Program-made: the position numbers and the translations under genes
Virus record (IMG/VR): IMGVR_UViG_3300035701_000037
Coordinates: 1 to 58,402 of that record
Source: a virus
Strand: one strand, 5' to 3'
DNA length: 58,402 nucleotides
Part shown: piece after piece, positions 1-7,215 of the stretch
How the letters are laid out: every line of letters starts with the position of its first letter
Numbering within the stretch: the stretch's first letter is position 1
Notes under the pieces: generated by a model
Told to the model about the DNA's origin: nothing
Database searches by the model: none
What the model saw: only the letters and a program-made list of their open reading frames with translations

Positions 1-1
1 G

Positions 2-109
2 CTCAAATTCACCGTGACCGAGGATGGCGAAGAGGTTGTGCGACTGAGCCCGATCTTTGAAATTCTCGTGCGCCGGTCCATTCCACCGCCAGAAGAACCA
101 ACGCCATAG
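2..109 (+). CDS. C-terminal fragment of baseplate/fibre protein (partial)
   Basis: The last 35 codons of a gene that begins outside the window; the frame starting at base 2 reads LKFTVTEDGEEVV and stops at TAG 107-109. The residues look like the final beta strands of a BppU-type baseplate N-domain and end in a Pro/Glu-rich tail. The gene at the far end of the window (58190) carries the start of such a domain and also contains FTVTEDG. The two fragments together would make a normal-length domain, so I infer they are one gene split by the window edge. The frame call is firm; the function is only inferred. Confidence 0.6.
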   Translation, partial: LKFTVTEDGEEVVRLSPIFEILVRRSIPPPEEPTP

Positions 110-124
110 GCAGAGAGAGTAGGC

Positions 125-463
125 ATGGGACTGACCATCAGAGTCGAGGGCGGCGGCGGGACGATATCGGAGACCGAACAGGAGCAGTCGGTGCTCGTGC
201 AAGGCCCTTCGGTCTCCACCGCCTTTTCGGCGGGGCCGAGGATCCAGATCGAGGTGGGCATGCGGGCGGTCGCCCTTTCGGTGCTGGCGCCGGGCTATAC
301 CGAGATGCCGCGAGTGATGGTGTTGAATGACCTGGCGGACGTAGAGGCTCTCCCGGAGCAGGGCAGCACCCTGCAGTACAGCGATTCGGACAGACAGTGG
401 ATTGCCGGCTTCCGACTTGTCTTTCGGCCCGGCTTGCGGGCTTACATAATTTCAGACGCATAG
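125..463 (+). CDS. small tail-region protein, unknown function
   Basis: 112 residues, ATG start 15 bases after the preceding stop, with a purine-rich site (gcagagagag) just upstream. No family recognised. The protein starts with a glycine run (GGGG, residues 9-12) and is otherwise beta-rich, without a signal peptide or membrane segment. It lies between the BppU-like fragment and two DUF2793-like proteins and is co-directional and tightly packed with them, so a part in the distal tail or fibre is plausible from context only. Confidence 0.6.
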   Translation: MGLTIRVEGGGGTISETEQEQSVLVQGPSVSTAFSAGPRIQIEVGMRAVALSVLAPGYTEMPRVMVLNDLADVEALPEQGSTLQYSDSDRQWIAGFRLVFRPGLRAYIISDA

Positions 464-472
464 GAGAAGAGA

Positions 473-925
473 ATGTCTGACTACAGATTGGTGATCGAGG
501 AGTTCGCACCGTTCCAGCGCCAGATTCTTGATAAGGACCTGGCCACGCCGCCCGGGACGCCGGCCGAGGGCGACCGTTACATCGTCGCGGCCAATCCCAC
601 CGGCGCATGGGTTGGACACGCCAAATCCATCGCTTGGTGGGATGGCGCGGCATGGAAATTCGACGCGCCGGAAGAGGGCTGGTTCACCTACGTGGTGGAC
701 GAAATGACATTCTACCTCTACACGGCCGCGGCCTGGACCAAGTACGATACTCCCGGCGACATGCTCAAGTCCACCTACGACACCGACGACAGTGGGATCG
801 TGGACAAGGCGGAGACACTTGATGATGGGACCCACAGCGCCACGGCCGAGGATGTGGAGTCCGCTGTCGCATGGGACCTGCGCTATGTTGCCGCGCGCAA
901 GTGCGTGATGGTGACATTACCGTAA
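473..925 (+). CDS. DUF2793-like phage tail protein
   Basis: 150 residues, ATG preceded by aggagaagaga. Residues 20-75 carry the DUF2793 pattern seen in phage tail and fibre proteins: [14 protein letters not shown], then PTGAWVGH, a WDGAAW turn and a GW step. The next gene repeats the same module with different surroundings, so the pair probably arose by duplication. The family is known from tail regions but its biochemical role is not. Residues 75-150 are acidic and of unknown fold. Likely a fibre base or adaptor, by position. Confidence 0.7.
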   Translation: MSDYRLVIEEFAPFQRQILDKDLATPPGTPAEGDRYIVAANPTGAWVGHAKSIAWWDGAAWKFDAPEEGWFTYVVDEMTFYLYTAAAWTKYDTPGDMLKSTYDTDDSGIVDKAETLDDGTHSATAEDVESAVAWDLRYVAARKCVMVTLP

Positions 926-935
926 GCCGGACGTA

Positions 936-2258
936 GTGACTGACCATCGCTTGCCAGATTTGGCCACTTTCCAGTGGCAACCGCCGGCGCTGGACTGGCT
1001 GAACACGCCGCCGGGTTCGCCGGCCGAGGGCGCGCGCTACCTGATAGATAGCGCGCCCACCGGCGCATGGGTTGGGCACGCCGAGCAGATCGCGGAGTGG
1101 AATGGGGCAGCATGGGACTTCACGGCGCCGGCTGCGGGCATGATGGTGTGGGATCTGGATCAGGGAGAGCTCTGGCAGTATCTCTCTGCCTGGGAGATCG
1201 CCATAACGGATGGGCCGCCTGGACCCCAGGGCGCGCAAGGCGCTCAAGGCGCAGCCGGTGCCACTGGACCTCAAGGCGCAGTCGGGTCGCAGGGAACAAC
1301 CGGCGCTCAAGGCGCGACAGGGCCTCAAGGTGCACCCGGGCCTCAGGGGGCCACCGGGTCGCAGGGAACAACTGGAGCCCAGGGTGCCACCGGGCCCCAA
1401 GGGGCAACGGGTCCTCAAGGCGCCGCTGGCGCTCAGGGTGCGACAGGGGCTCAGGGTGCAGCGGGTGCCCAAGGTGCTCAAGGCGCCCAAGGTGCGCAGG
1501 GGGCAGGCTACGGAGGGACCTCGACATCCAGTGTGGCCATCGGCACGGGTTCGAAGACCTTCACGACCCAACCCGGCTTAGCCTACCTCGCGAACATGAG
1601 GGTCAGGGTCGCCAACGACTCGACCCAGTACATGGAGGGGGCGGTCACCTCCTACTCCGGCACGACGCTCGTGGTCAGCGTGGACCGGATTGTAGGCACC
1701 GGCACTTTTGCATCCTGGACCATAGGCATCGTTGGCGATCTGGGCGCTCAAGGAGCGCAAGGAGCCCAGGGCGCTACGGGCGCACAGGGCACACAGGGGA
1801 CTACAGGTTCACAAGGAGCCACAGGTTCACAGGGCGCAACGGGCAGCCAGGGTGCGACCGGAGCACAAGGTACACAGGGAGCCACCGGAGCGCAGGGAGC
1901 GCAGGGCGCTCAGGGATCATCGGCATTCACTTGGTACGACGCCAGCACCTCCGGGAGCACGAAAACGATAGACTGGAGTAATGGGGCCACTCAATTCCTG
2001 CTGCTGACGGCGAACTGCACCCTGACCTTCAGCAATCCGGTAGCGGGCGGAAAGTACGTTCTGATCCTGCGGCAAGACGGGACTGGGAGCAGAACTGTCA
2101 CTTGGCCGGCGGACTGCCGTTGGTCGGGCGGAACGGCTCCGACTCTAACCACAACCGCCGGCAAAAGCGACTACATCGGCTTCGTGTATCATTCAGTTGA
2201 ACAGGTCATCCCGCCCGACCTGAGATACAACGGGGTCGCCTTCAAGGCGAACTTCTGA
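936..2258 (+). CDS. collagen-like tail fibre with DUF2793-like head
   Basis: 440 residues, GTG start. Residues 1-80 are a second DUF2793-like module ([21 protein letters not shown]). Then come two blocks of Gly-X-Y triplets, mostly [12 protein letters not shown] and GSQ, at roughly residues 96-190 and 269-328, separated by a beta-rich globular insert. The last 110 residues form a separate globular domain, probably the receptor-contacting tip. Collagen-like fibres trimerise and are common in phages of many hosts. The repetitive DNA could change length by slippage. The stop overlaps the next ATG by one base. Confidence 0.85.
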   Translation: MTDHRLPDLATFQWQPPALDWLNTPPGSPAEGARYLIDSAPTGAWVGHAEQIAEWNGAAWDFTAPAAGMMVWDLDQGELWQYLSAWEIAITDGPPGPQGAQGAQGAAGATGPQGAVGSQGTTGAQGATGPQGAPGPQGATGSQGTTGAQGATGPQGATGPQGAAGAQGATGAQGAAGAQGAQGAQGAQGAGYGGTSTSSVAIGTGSKTFTTQPGLAYLANMRVRVANDSTQYMEGAVTSYSGTTLVVSVDRIVGTGTFASWTIGIVGDLGAQGAQGAQGATGAQGTQGTTGSQGATGSQGATGSQGATGAQGTQGATGAQGAQGAQGSSAFTWYDASTSGSTKTIDWSNGATQFLLLTANCTLTFSNPVAGGKYVLILRQDGTGSRTVTWPADCRWSGGTAPTLTTTAGKSDYIGFVYHSVEQVIPPDLRYNGVAFKANF

Positions 2259-2764
2259 TGCCCACTGTAATCGTCAGGCCGAACGGCAACAACAATGACC
2301 TGTGGACTGAGTATGACTATGGGAAGATAAGTGATCCTGTAGTACAGCCGAATGCAGGTGATGGCATCTACATCTATGCACGAAAGGCTGATGCTGATGA
2401 GCGGCAGCAGTATGATATGGAAACGCTGGCGGTCACCGCCGTCACGAATGTGACGGTTTGGATTTATGGCCGATATCTATCGGGGTCAAATCGCACGATT
2501 ATCTTCGCTAGTATCTCGATGGGGGGATATTGGCAGGACCCTGTGCAAGTGCAGCTTTCCGACACATTTGCGTGGTATTCAGTAAGTTTCAGTCCCCCAG
2601 TAGGCGGTTGGGGACAATCGGACATGGATACATTGATAGCGGGTTTGACTGCACCCCATAATGACAGCATCTACGACGAACAGGACGTTGATGTTCTCTA
2701 CTGTAGTATAACGTATACGCCTCCCCCACCAGGAGAGTACGGAGACTTCTTCGCGGTGCTTTAG
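2258..2764 (+). CDS. unknown protein downstream of fibre
   Basis: 168 residues, ATG overlapping the fibre stop. Rich in Tyr, Asn, Asp and aromatic residues with alternating polar/hydrophobic stretches, which suggests a beta-sandwich; a PPPPG linker precedes the C-terminus. No signal or membrane segment. Base composition is clearly lower in G+C than the flanking genes (about 45% in the lines I counted), which suggests recent acquisition. A fibre accessory or adhesin domain is a reasonable guess from context; no family was recognised. Confidence 0.65.
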   Translation: MPTVIVRPNGNNNDLWTEYDYGKISDPVVQPNAGDGIYIYARKADADERQQYDMETLAVTAVTNVTVWIYGRYLSGSNRTIIFASISMGGYWQDPVQVQLSDTFAWYSVSFSPPVGGWGQSDMDTLIAGLTAPHNDSIYDEQDVDVLYCSITYTPPPPGEYGDFFAVL

Positions 2765-2774
2765 AGAGGCTGAT

Positions 2775-3266
2775 ATGTGGACTGAACTGAAGGCACAGGA
2801 CAACTTGAAAAGGGTAGCCGAAATCATGGCGTTTATGAATGACCGCTATCAAGTGGACTTGACGGCTACCAAGGTAGCTAACCTCTTGCGGAAGGATGAC
2901 GCGCACATCTATTATTACAGCGATGGTTCCGAGGAGGTGGTATTGGCAATCTGCTTCAAAGCCCTGCTCGGTGCCCACGCCGTTCTGATGGCTGGTTACA
3001 CGGGCAATGCGAAGAAGGCGGCGCTTATTCTCGCTGCGAAGGTGGCAACTCTCATTGTCGAGAAGGGACATCCCTTCTACACAACTGTCCCGGTGAAGAA
3101 TACTCCTTACGGCGATGCCTTCTACCAAAGAATACCGGCGATTACCGGGTCCGTGGGCGGAACGCTCAAAACGCTCGCCGGGCAAAATGGGAACACATAC
3201 ATGTTCCGCGTGGGGCCGATGGATAGCAGCGGACTGGAGGCTCAACTTGCAGGGGTGCTAAGATGA
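2775..3266 (+). CDS. unknown protein, low-GC insert
   Basis: 163 residues, ATG with agaggctgat upstream. A mixed alpha/beta globular protein with no recognised motif. The first 120 residues alternate helix-like and hydrophobic strand-like segments (YYYSDGSEEVVLAI, then helices with KKAALILAAKV). Its first half is as poor in G+C as its upstream neighbour. The stop overlaps the start of the glycosyltransferase gene. It may belong to the same transferred block as 2258-2764 and the glycosyltransferase. Confidence 0.6.
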   Translation: MWTELKAQDNLKRVAEIMAFMNDRYQVDLTATKVANLLRKDDAHIYYYSDGSEEVVLAICFKALLGAHAVLMAGYTGNAKKAALILAAKVATLIVEKGHPFYTTVPVKNTPYGDAFYQRIPAITGSVGGTLKTLAGQNGNTYMFRVGPMDSSGLEAQLAGVLR

Positions 3267-4486
3267 TTACAGTTATCACACCGACGCACGAGCCTAGGTG
3301 GCTACTCGAAACGGCCGCCTCCCTGATCGCCCAGGAATACCGCGGCGAGTTCGAGTGGCTGGTGGTGCCGAACAGCGGGTGCGAAGTCGTCGCCCTGCCG
3401 GGGTTTGCCCGGGTCCTGCCATACCCCGGCCCGGCTGCCAATGTCGGCGCTATCAAGGCTTATGCCTGCCAACATGCGAAGGGTGAGAAGATTGTCGAGC
3501 TCGACCATGATGACCTGTTGACCCCGAATGCGCTGCACCGCATAGACGAGGCGCTTGACCAGGCCGACTTCGTGTACAGCGACTTCGCCGAGTTCCGGGA
3601 CGGTTCTTGGGAACCGTGCACCTACGATGCTGCCTATGGATGGCGCTATCGCGACGAGGTCCACTGTGGTCATGTCGTCAAGGTCGCGGAGGCATTTGAC
3701 CCTTCCGCACATTCGCTGAGCAGGATAGAGTATGCGCCGAACCACGTGCGGGCCTGGCGCACGGACAGCTATTGGAAGATCGGCGGGCACGATCCCTCCC
3801 TGAAGGTGGCCGATGATTACGACTTGGTCTGCCGCTTCTACCTTGGCGGGATCATTAGGCGGATCCCGGAGTGCCTCTATTTATACCGAGTTCACGAGGG
3901 CAACTCTTGCAGACTCCGGAATGCGGAGGTGCAGGAGGCCATGCTGGGCCAGCGGGACAGGTATCTCCACCAACTGGTGGAACGATGGGCCGCGCTCAGG
4001 GAACTGCCGAAGCTGAACATTTGCTGCGGGAGTGATCAGCCCGCCGGATGGATCAACGTGGACTCGCGGCCAGCCGCGCCTATCCGCGCCGATCTGGAAA
4101 AGACCTGGCCCTGGCCCGACAACTCCATCGGCGTCATACGGGCAATGGATGCCCTGGAGCACTTGGCCGACCCGGTCCACACGATGACCGAGATCTATAG
4201 AGTCCTGGTGCCGGGTGGATGGCTGCTGACATCCACGCCATCAACCGATGGCAGGGGCGCCTGGCAGGACCCGACTCACCGGTCATTCTGGAACGCGAAC
4301 TCCTGGTGGTACTGGACATCCAGCCGATATGCAGATTACGTCGGTCACGACGCGGAATTCCAACTGGTCCGGCTGTGGGAGGGATACCCGACCGCCTGGC
4401 ATGACACCAACAGGATCTGGTATGTCAATGCCGACTTGGTGGCGCTGAAGGGCGACTACCGGGCGCCCGGGTTGGTTGAAATCTGA
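3263..4486 (+). CDS. GT2 glycosyltransferase fused to SAM-dependent methyltransferase
   Basis: 407 residues. Residues 1-240 are a GT-A fold glycosyltransferase of the GT2 type: ITVITPTHEP at the N-terminus, the acidic metal/nucleotide-sugar site LDHDD at 80-84, and the acceptor-side VADDYDLVCRF near 190. Residues 247-390 form a class I methyltransferase-like domain (LNICCGS...GWINVD, then MDALEHL and a VPGGWLL strand). The fusion would transfer a sugar and possibly methylate it. It lies next to the fibre and endolysin, so the target may be host surface glycan or the phage's own fibre; the substrate cannot be read from sequence. ATG overlaps the previous stop by four bases. Confidence 0.85.
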   Translation: MITVITPTHEPRWLLETAASLIAQEYRGEFEWLVVPNSGCEVVALPGFARVLPYPGPAANVGAIKAYACQHAKGEKIVELDHDDLLTPNALHRIDEALDQADFVYSDFAEFRDGSWEPCTYDAAYGWRYRDEVHCGHVVKVAEAFDPSAHSLSRIEYAPNHVRAWRTDSYWKIGGHDPSLKVADDYDLVCRFYLGGIIRRIPECLYLYRVHEGNSCRLRNAEVQEAMLGQRDRYLHQLVERWAALRELPKLNICCGSDQPAGWINVDSRPAAPIRADLEKTWPWPDNSIGVIRAMDALEHLADPVHTMTEIYRVLVPGGWLLTSTPSTDGRGAWQDPTHRSFWNANSWWYWTSSRYADYVGHDAEFQLVRLWEGYPTAWHDTNRIWYVNADLVALKGDYRAPGLVEI

Positions 4487-4500
4487 CGGGAAGAGAGACG

Positions 4501-4998
4501 ATGAGGGAAATCAGGACGACGCAACAGCGGCTACTGGTGCTCGGCCGGCCATACCTGCGCGGGCCCAACGGCGAGATGCTGGCGGATCGGAATTGGGAGG
4601 CCCACAACCTGGTGCGGGTTGCGCTGCCCGGGCCACTTCCGCTGGCCTGGGACAAGTCCGTCGAGGTTACCACCGTGCGGTTCCACCGCCTCCTCGCCAA
4701 GCAGCTGGGAGGCGTATTCGAGGACCTCGATACGAAGGGACTGTGGAAGTTTTTCCAGACCTTCGGCGGCACATATATCGTCCGCAAGGTCCGGGCGCGC
4801 AATGCGATCTCGCCGCATACATTCGCTGCTGCTATTGACTTCGATCCCGAAAAGATGCCCTTGGGCAGCGGAGTAAAATGGCCGGCCAACGTGCTCAGCA
4901 TCTGGCATGCACACGGATTTATCTGCGGCCAGGAATTCAGCGGTCGCAAGGATCCGATGCACTTCGAGGCGGTGAAGTGCTTCGGCGGAGATGACTGA
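4501..4998 (+). CDS. endolysin, M15-family peptidase (VanY/L-Ala-D-Glu type)
   Basis: 165 residues, ATG with gggaagagag upstream. Contains the zinc peptidase M15 signature: SPHTFAAAIDFD (H106, D113 as ligands) and PMHFE (H154). A GLWKF/GGTYIVRKVR approach typical of M15 phage lysins precedes it. It would cut peptidoglycan cross-bridges at lysis. There is no signal peptide, so export needs a holin. It is followed by two small genes (4991, 5292) that fill the usual holin/spanin positions. No cell-wall-binding domain; a single-domain lysin. Confidence 0.88.
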   Translation: MREIRTTQQRLLVLGRPYLRGPNGEMLADRNWEAHNLVRVALPGPLPLAWDKSVEVTTVRFHRLLAKQLGGVFEDLDTKGLWKFFQTFGGTYIVRKVRARNAISPHTFAAAIDFDPEKMPLGSGVKWPANVLSIWHAHGFICGQEFSGRKDPMHFEAVKCFGGDD

Positions 4999-5221
4999 GA
5001 TGCCCGTGATCCGTTGGTTGGACAAGGTATGGCGGCGCAACAAGCGGACGCGGGATGCGATCGAGGCGGTGGTGGCCCCCATGTTGGCAGAGGCTTTTGC
5101 GGGTCAGATACGCGATGCCGTGGGCCGGCACGGTGGGGACAGTCTTCCTGCTGAGGTCAAGGATTCGATCACGGCCGAGGTCATGGGCCTGATAAATAAA
5201 GCCTTGAAAGCAGGCAAGTGA
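4991..5221 (+). CDS. small helical protein in lysis region
   Basis: 76 residues, ATG overlapping the endolysin stop by eight bases; ggcggag is the ribosome site. A second ATG nine bases later is also possible. Basic N-terminus (WRRNKRTR), then amphipathic helices, ending in Lys-rich residues. No convincing membrane segment, so it is not an obvious holin. It is translationally coupled to the endolysin. Role unknown. Confidence 0.55.
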   Translation: MTEMPVIRWLDKVWRRNKRTRDAIEAVVAPMLAEAFAGQIRDAVGRHGGDSLPAEVKDSITAEVMGLINKALKAGK

Positions 5222-5291
5222 GAGGAAGCGACCGCCCGCCTACGGAATCTCCTACCGGCCATGTTGCAGGGCAGCGGAAAAGGAGCTGTCC

Positions 5292-5564
5292 GTGAACCTC
5301 TTCAAGGTATTGCTGAACTGGGCGAAGATAGCCGCCGGCCTTGCCGCGGCTATCCCACTGCTCGAGGAACTGGCGGTCAATGACTATGAGACCGCCGGTA
5401 CGCTCATCCTCTCCTACGGCGACGTAGAGGACTTGGTCGCCGACATCCCCCCTGAACTGAAGCCGTACATCGAGCCGCTGCTTCCCAAACTGGCGGCACG
5501 GTTCGCTGAGAAACTCGACAAGCTCATCCCCGAGGAAGCGCTGCTGAAACTCCTGCCCCACTAG
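5292..5564 (+). CDS. small protein with hydrophobic N-terminus, possible holin/lysis accessory
   Basis: 90 residues, GTG start with aaaaggagc eight bases upstream. Residues 4-28 are hydrophobic or amphipathic (LLNWAKIAAGLAAAIPLLEEL) and could insert in a membrane; the rest is acidic helices. It is the last gene before a strong terminator and completes the fibre-lysis block. A lysis accessory role fits position, but the hydrophobic segment is broken by Lys and Pro, so I hold this loosely. Confidence 0.5.
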   Translation: MNLFKVLLNWAKIAAGLAAAIPLLEELAVNDYETAGTLILSYGDVEDLVADIPPELKPYIEPLLPKLAARFAEKLDKLIPEEALLKLLPH

Positions 5565-5614
5565 CCCGGACTGGATGCGATAGGACGGCGGCGACCTCCT
5601 CGGCCGGCCCCATT

Positions 5615-5659
5615 GCAGGCCCCGTAGCCAGCGGCGCGGCACGGGGCCTGCCCCTTTCC
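5615..5659 (+). terminator. stem-loop terminator after lysis module
   Basis: An 11-bp perfect stem, gcaggccccgt (5615-5625) with acggggcctgc (5641-5651), loop of 15 bases, followed by ccctttcc. The T run is short, but the stem is GC-rich and lies 50 bases after the last lysis gene in a gap that changes module. 5660-5865 holds no gene I can support. Confidence 0.6.
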
Positions 5660-5780
5660 GGCACGAGCAAGCCGGCCTGAGCCCCAATCAGCCGGGCTCC
5701 GCTCCTTCATGAGCCGTGGCGGATAAACGGACAAGGCCAGGCCAGGGCCGCGGGCGTGCGTGGAAACGGCTCTTACGACG

Positions 5781-5794
5781 GATACCTATTGACA
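5781..5794 (+). repeat. direct repeat GATACCTATTGACA (operator candidate)
   Basis: GATACCTATTGACA here matches GATACCTCTTGACA at 5872-5885 in 13 of 14 bases, 91 bases apart. The second copy covers the -35 box of a good promoter; this copy has no convincing -10 box at the right distance. Together they look like regulator binding sites rather than two promoters. Confidence 0.4.
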
Positions 5795-5879
5795 GCGCCA
5801 CCCTGCCGCCGGCCCGAAGGCCCTCCCCACGGTCAGGTCCTCGGCCGCAAAATATGCTGCCGACACAGCCAGATACCTC

Positions 5880-5907
5880 TTGACAAGGGGCGAATCTGTG
5901 GTATCAT
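5880..5907 (+). promoter_or_regulatory. sigma70-type promoter for early gene 5938
   Basis: TTGACA (5880-5885), 16-base spacer, TATCAT (5902-5907). Transcription would start near 5914, ahead of the ggagg site at 5926-5930 and the GTG at 5938. The 11-mer CCTCTTGACAA over this -35 box is exactly repeated over the -35 box at 6507, which suggests common control. Confidence 0.65.
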
Positions 5908-5937
5908 GTAAACAGTTGGAACGACGGAGGCGGCGAG

Positions 5938-6510
5938 GTGACTATCATCAGGCTCAGGATCGAAGGCACGGCACCGCTGATGCAACGCAGATTCCCGACG
6001 GGGCAGCACCACCCAGATGGCCCCGCCGTGGCGGCCGATCCCATATCCGAAGTCGAGGCCGCCCTTTACCGGGAAGAAGACGGGGTGATCTATCAGCCGG
6101 CGGTCCACATAGAGAGGGCGCTGGACGAGGCAGCGGCACAACTGGGGCTCCCGACCCGGGGCGCCCTCTTCGTGCAGCCGGACCGGATCCGGCACGAGGA
6201 ACAGAGATATGTCGTTGACGGCAGGCCGGTCGTGGAGGACGGTGTCCGACTGATGCGCCACCGGGCGCGCTTCGACGCCTGGGCGCTATGCTTCGAGATC
6301 GTCATCCTCAACGGCCGGCTGAGGGAGGATACCCTGAGGGCCCTCGTGGACCAGGCCGGGCGCTACGTAGGGATAGGGGAGCACCGGCCTCGCTGCGGTC
6401 GGTTCGTGGTGACAACCTGGGAGATTACCCGAACAGGGCAAGCCTCGGGGGACCGCCGATCGGGGGATGCGGCCTTGGCCGGGGGAAAAATATCGGCTCG
6501 CCCCTCTTGA
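5938..6510 (+). CDS. conserved phage protein of unknown function (PLM/GIGxxRPxxGRF family)
   Basis: 190 residues, GTG start seven bases after ggagg. It has the layout of a phage family I have seen but cannot name: IRIEGTAPLM at the N-terminus, ALYREEDGVIYQP, VHIERALDEAA, a long beta-rich middle, then GIGEHRPRCGRF near residue 148. The tail from about residue 165 (Gly/Ser/Arg) is probably disordered. It is the first gene after the early promoter and lies before the HTH gene and attP, so a role early in infection or lysogeny is likely. Function unknown. Confidence 0.75.
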   Translation: MTIIRLRIEGTAPLMQRRFPTGQHHPDGPAVAADPISEVEAALYREEDGVIYQPAVHIERALDEAAAQLGLPTRGALFVQPDRIRHEEQRYVVDGRPVVEDGVRLMRHRARFDAWALCFEIVILNGRLREDTLRALVDQAGRYVGIGEHRPRCGRFVVTTWEITRTGQASGDRRSGDAALAGGKISARPS

Positions 6511-6535
6511 CAACCAGAGACAATTCTTGTATGAG
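6507..6535 (+). promoter_or_regulatory. sigma70-type promoter for HTH gene
   Basis: TTGACA (6507-6512), 17-base spacer, TATGAG (6530-6535). The in-frame ATG at 6531 lies inside the -10 box, which rules it out as a start from this promoter. Start of transcription would be near 6542, leading to the ATG at 6573. The -35 neighbourhood CCTCTTGACAA is identical to that at 5876-5886. Confidence 0.6.
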
Positions 6536-6572
6536 AGAGTCCCGGAGGCAGCGCTGGGATGGAGACGCGGTG

Positions 6573-6875
6573 ATGAGGAAGCAGAAGTCGGCGACCAAGC
6601 AGAAAGCGGCGAACCCGGCGATCAAACCGAAGGCCGCCAGGCGCCCCTATATCCGGTCGGAGAAGTACCGGAAGATCGAGGCGGCGTACGGCGCGGAGCC
6701 CACCGACATCGTCCGGGCGCATCTGAGGGAGGGTCTCTCTGTGACGAAGTCGGCGGCCAGGATTCTGCGCGAGACCAAGATCAGTGTGAATCGCGCGACC
6801 CTGTATGCCTGGCTTGGCAAGGATGCGGTCCCCGGCCGGCCCTTGCTGGAGCCGGTGGCCGCAGCGGCGAAGTGA
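6573..6875 (+). CDS. small basic helix-turn-helix DNA-binding protein
   Basis: 100 residues. ATG 6573 chosen because the promoter -10 box covers the upstream in-frame ATG; ggag lies nine bases before it. Lys/Arg-rich N-terminal tail (residues 2-35), then helices with GLSVTKSAARILRE and VNRATLYAWLG, a helix-turn-helix reading of the second half. It ends just before attP and the integrase, where excisionases and lysogeny regulators often sit. It is the best candidate for a lysogeny regulator or excisionase here, but it does not look like CI, Cro or Xis by sequence. Confidence 0.65.
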   Translation: MRKQKSATKQKAANPAIKPKAARRPYIRSEKYRKIEAAYGAEPTDIVRAHLREGLSVTKSAARILRETKISVNRATLYAWLGKDAVPGRPLLEPVAAAAK

Positions 6876-7215
6876 CGGAGGACAGATGGGCCAAGTGGCC
6901 ACGATAGCAGGGCGGGACCTCGAGCGAGGGGGCGCGGCCGTTCTATTCTCCCGCGCCCTATTCCTCGAGCGGATAGGGGATGGCGAGCGAACCGCGGAAC
7001 TTGGGACCACGAGGTCGCCGGTTCAAGTCCGGCCGCCCCGACCAGAGTCCCTAAGCACTGATCGGGCCAGCATTTCCCCCGATTCTCCCCTTTTCCGCCT
7101 CCTCACTCGCCTTCCGGCCAGTCGAACGCTCGCATATCCGGCCTATGGAATAGGATTCTATGAGGATCGCGGCAACGAAACGCGCGCAAAGTGCGCACCT
7201 TGGGGAGATGGTGAC
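6876..7215 (+). promoter_or_regulatory. attP flank with repeats (candidate integrase arm sites)
   Basis: A 340-base gap without a supported gene, containing attP. Left of the core the 9-mer cctcgagcg occurs twice (6918 and 6963). An 8-bp inverted repeat gggcgcgg/ccgcgccc (6930-6937, 6951-6958) lies between them. Arm-type sites of tyrosine recombinases are usually short direct repeats flanking the core, so these are candidates. The frame of the integrase is open through this region, but the tRNA-like segment and a better start at 7216 argue against reading it as coding. Confidence 0.4.
7000..7044 (+). other. attP: 3' half of tRNA-Pro(UGG)
   Basis: The sequence matches the 3' half of a bacterial tRNA-Pro: anticodon loop CTTGGGA (7000-7006, anticodon TGG with G37), 3' strand of the anticodon stem ccacg (7007-7011), variable bases aggtc, T stem-loop gccgg-ttcaagt-ccggc (7017-7033), acceptor strand cgccccg (7034-7040), discriminator A and CCA (7042-7044). 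The bases before 7000 (cggaa) do not pair with ccacg, and no cggggcg acceptor strand lies upstream, so this is a half tRNA, not a gene. An integrase follows at 7216. This is the usual layout of an attP that restores the host tRNA after integration. Confidence 0.85.

Noticed and set aside
765-1571. Minus-strand ORF opposite the collagen repeats
   Set aside because: Its regular Leu/Gly/Ser/Arg pattern is the complement of the Gly-X-Y repeat.
1218-1920. CRISPR array in the repetitive region
   Set aside because: The repeats are 9-base-type coding triplets (Gly-X-Y) without spacers. No CRISPR array or cas gene was seen in the window.
5181-5687. Minus-strand ORF across the lysis gene and terminator
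   Set aside because: It runs through the terminator hairpin and the 5292 gene, with composition-driven residues (Arg/Pro/Gly) and no motif.
5789-5817. Promoter at the first TTGACA
   Set aside because: No -10 like sequence at 16-18 bases (gcccga); better explained as an operator copy.
6531-6572. Upstream ATG of the HTH gene
   Set aside because: The ATG lies inside the -10 box TATGAG of the promoter, so it would not be in the message.
6928-7044. Complete tRNA gene ending at 7044
   Set aside because: Only the 3' half folds. No matching 5' acceptor, D arm or 5' anticodon strand within a tRNA length; the nearest ggggcg is 117 bases from CCA.
6805-7215. Longer N-terminus for the integrase
   Set aside because: It would translate through the attP tRNA half and intergenic repeats; the start at 7216 has a ribosome site and gives a normal length.
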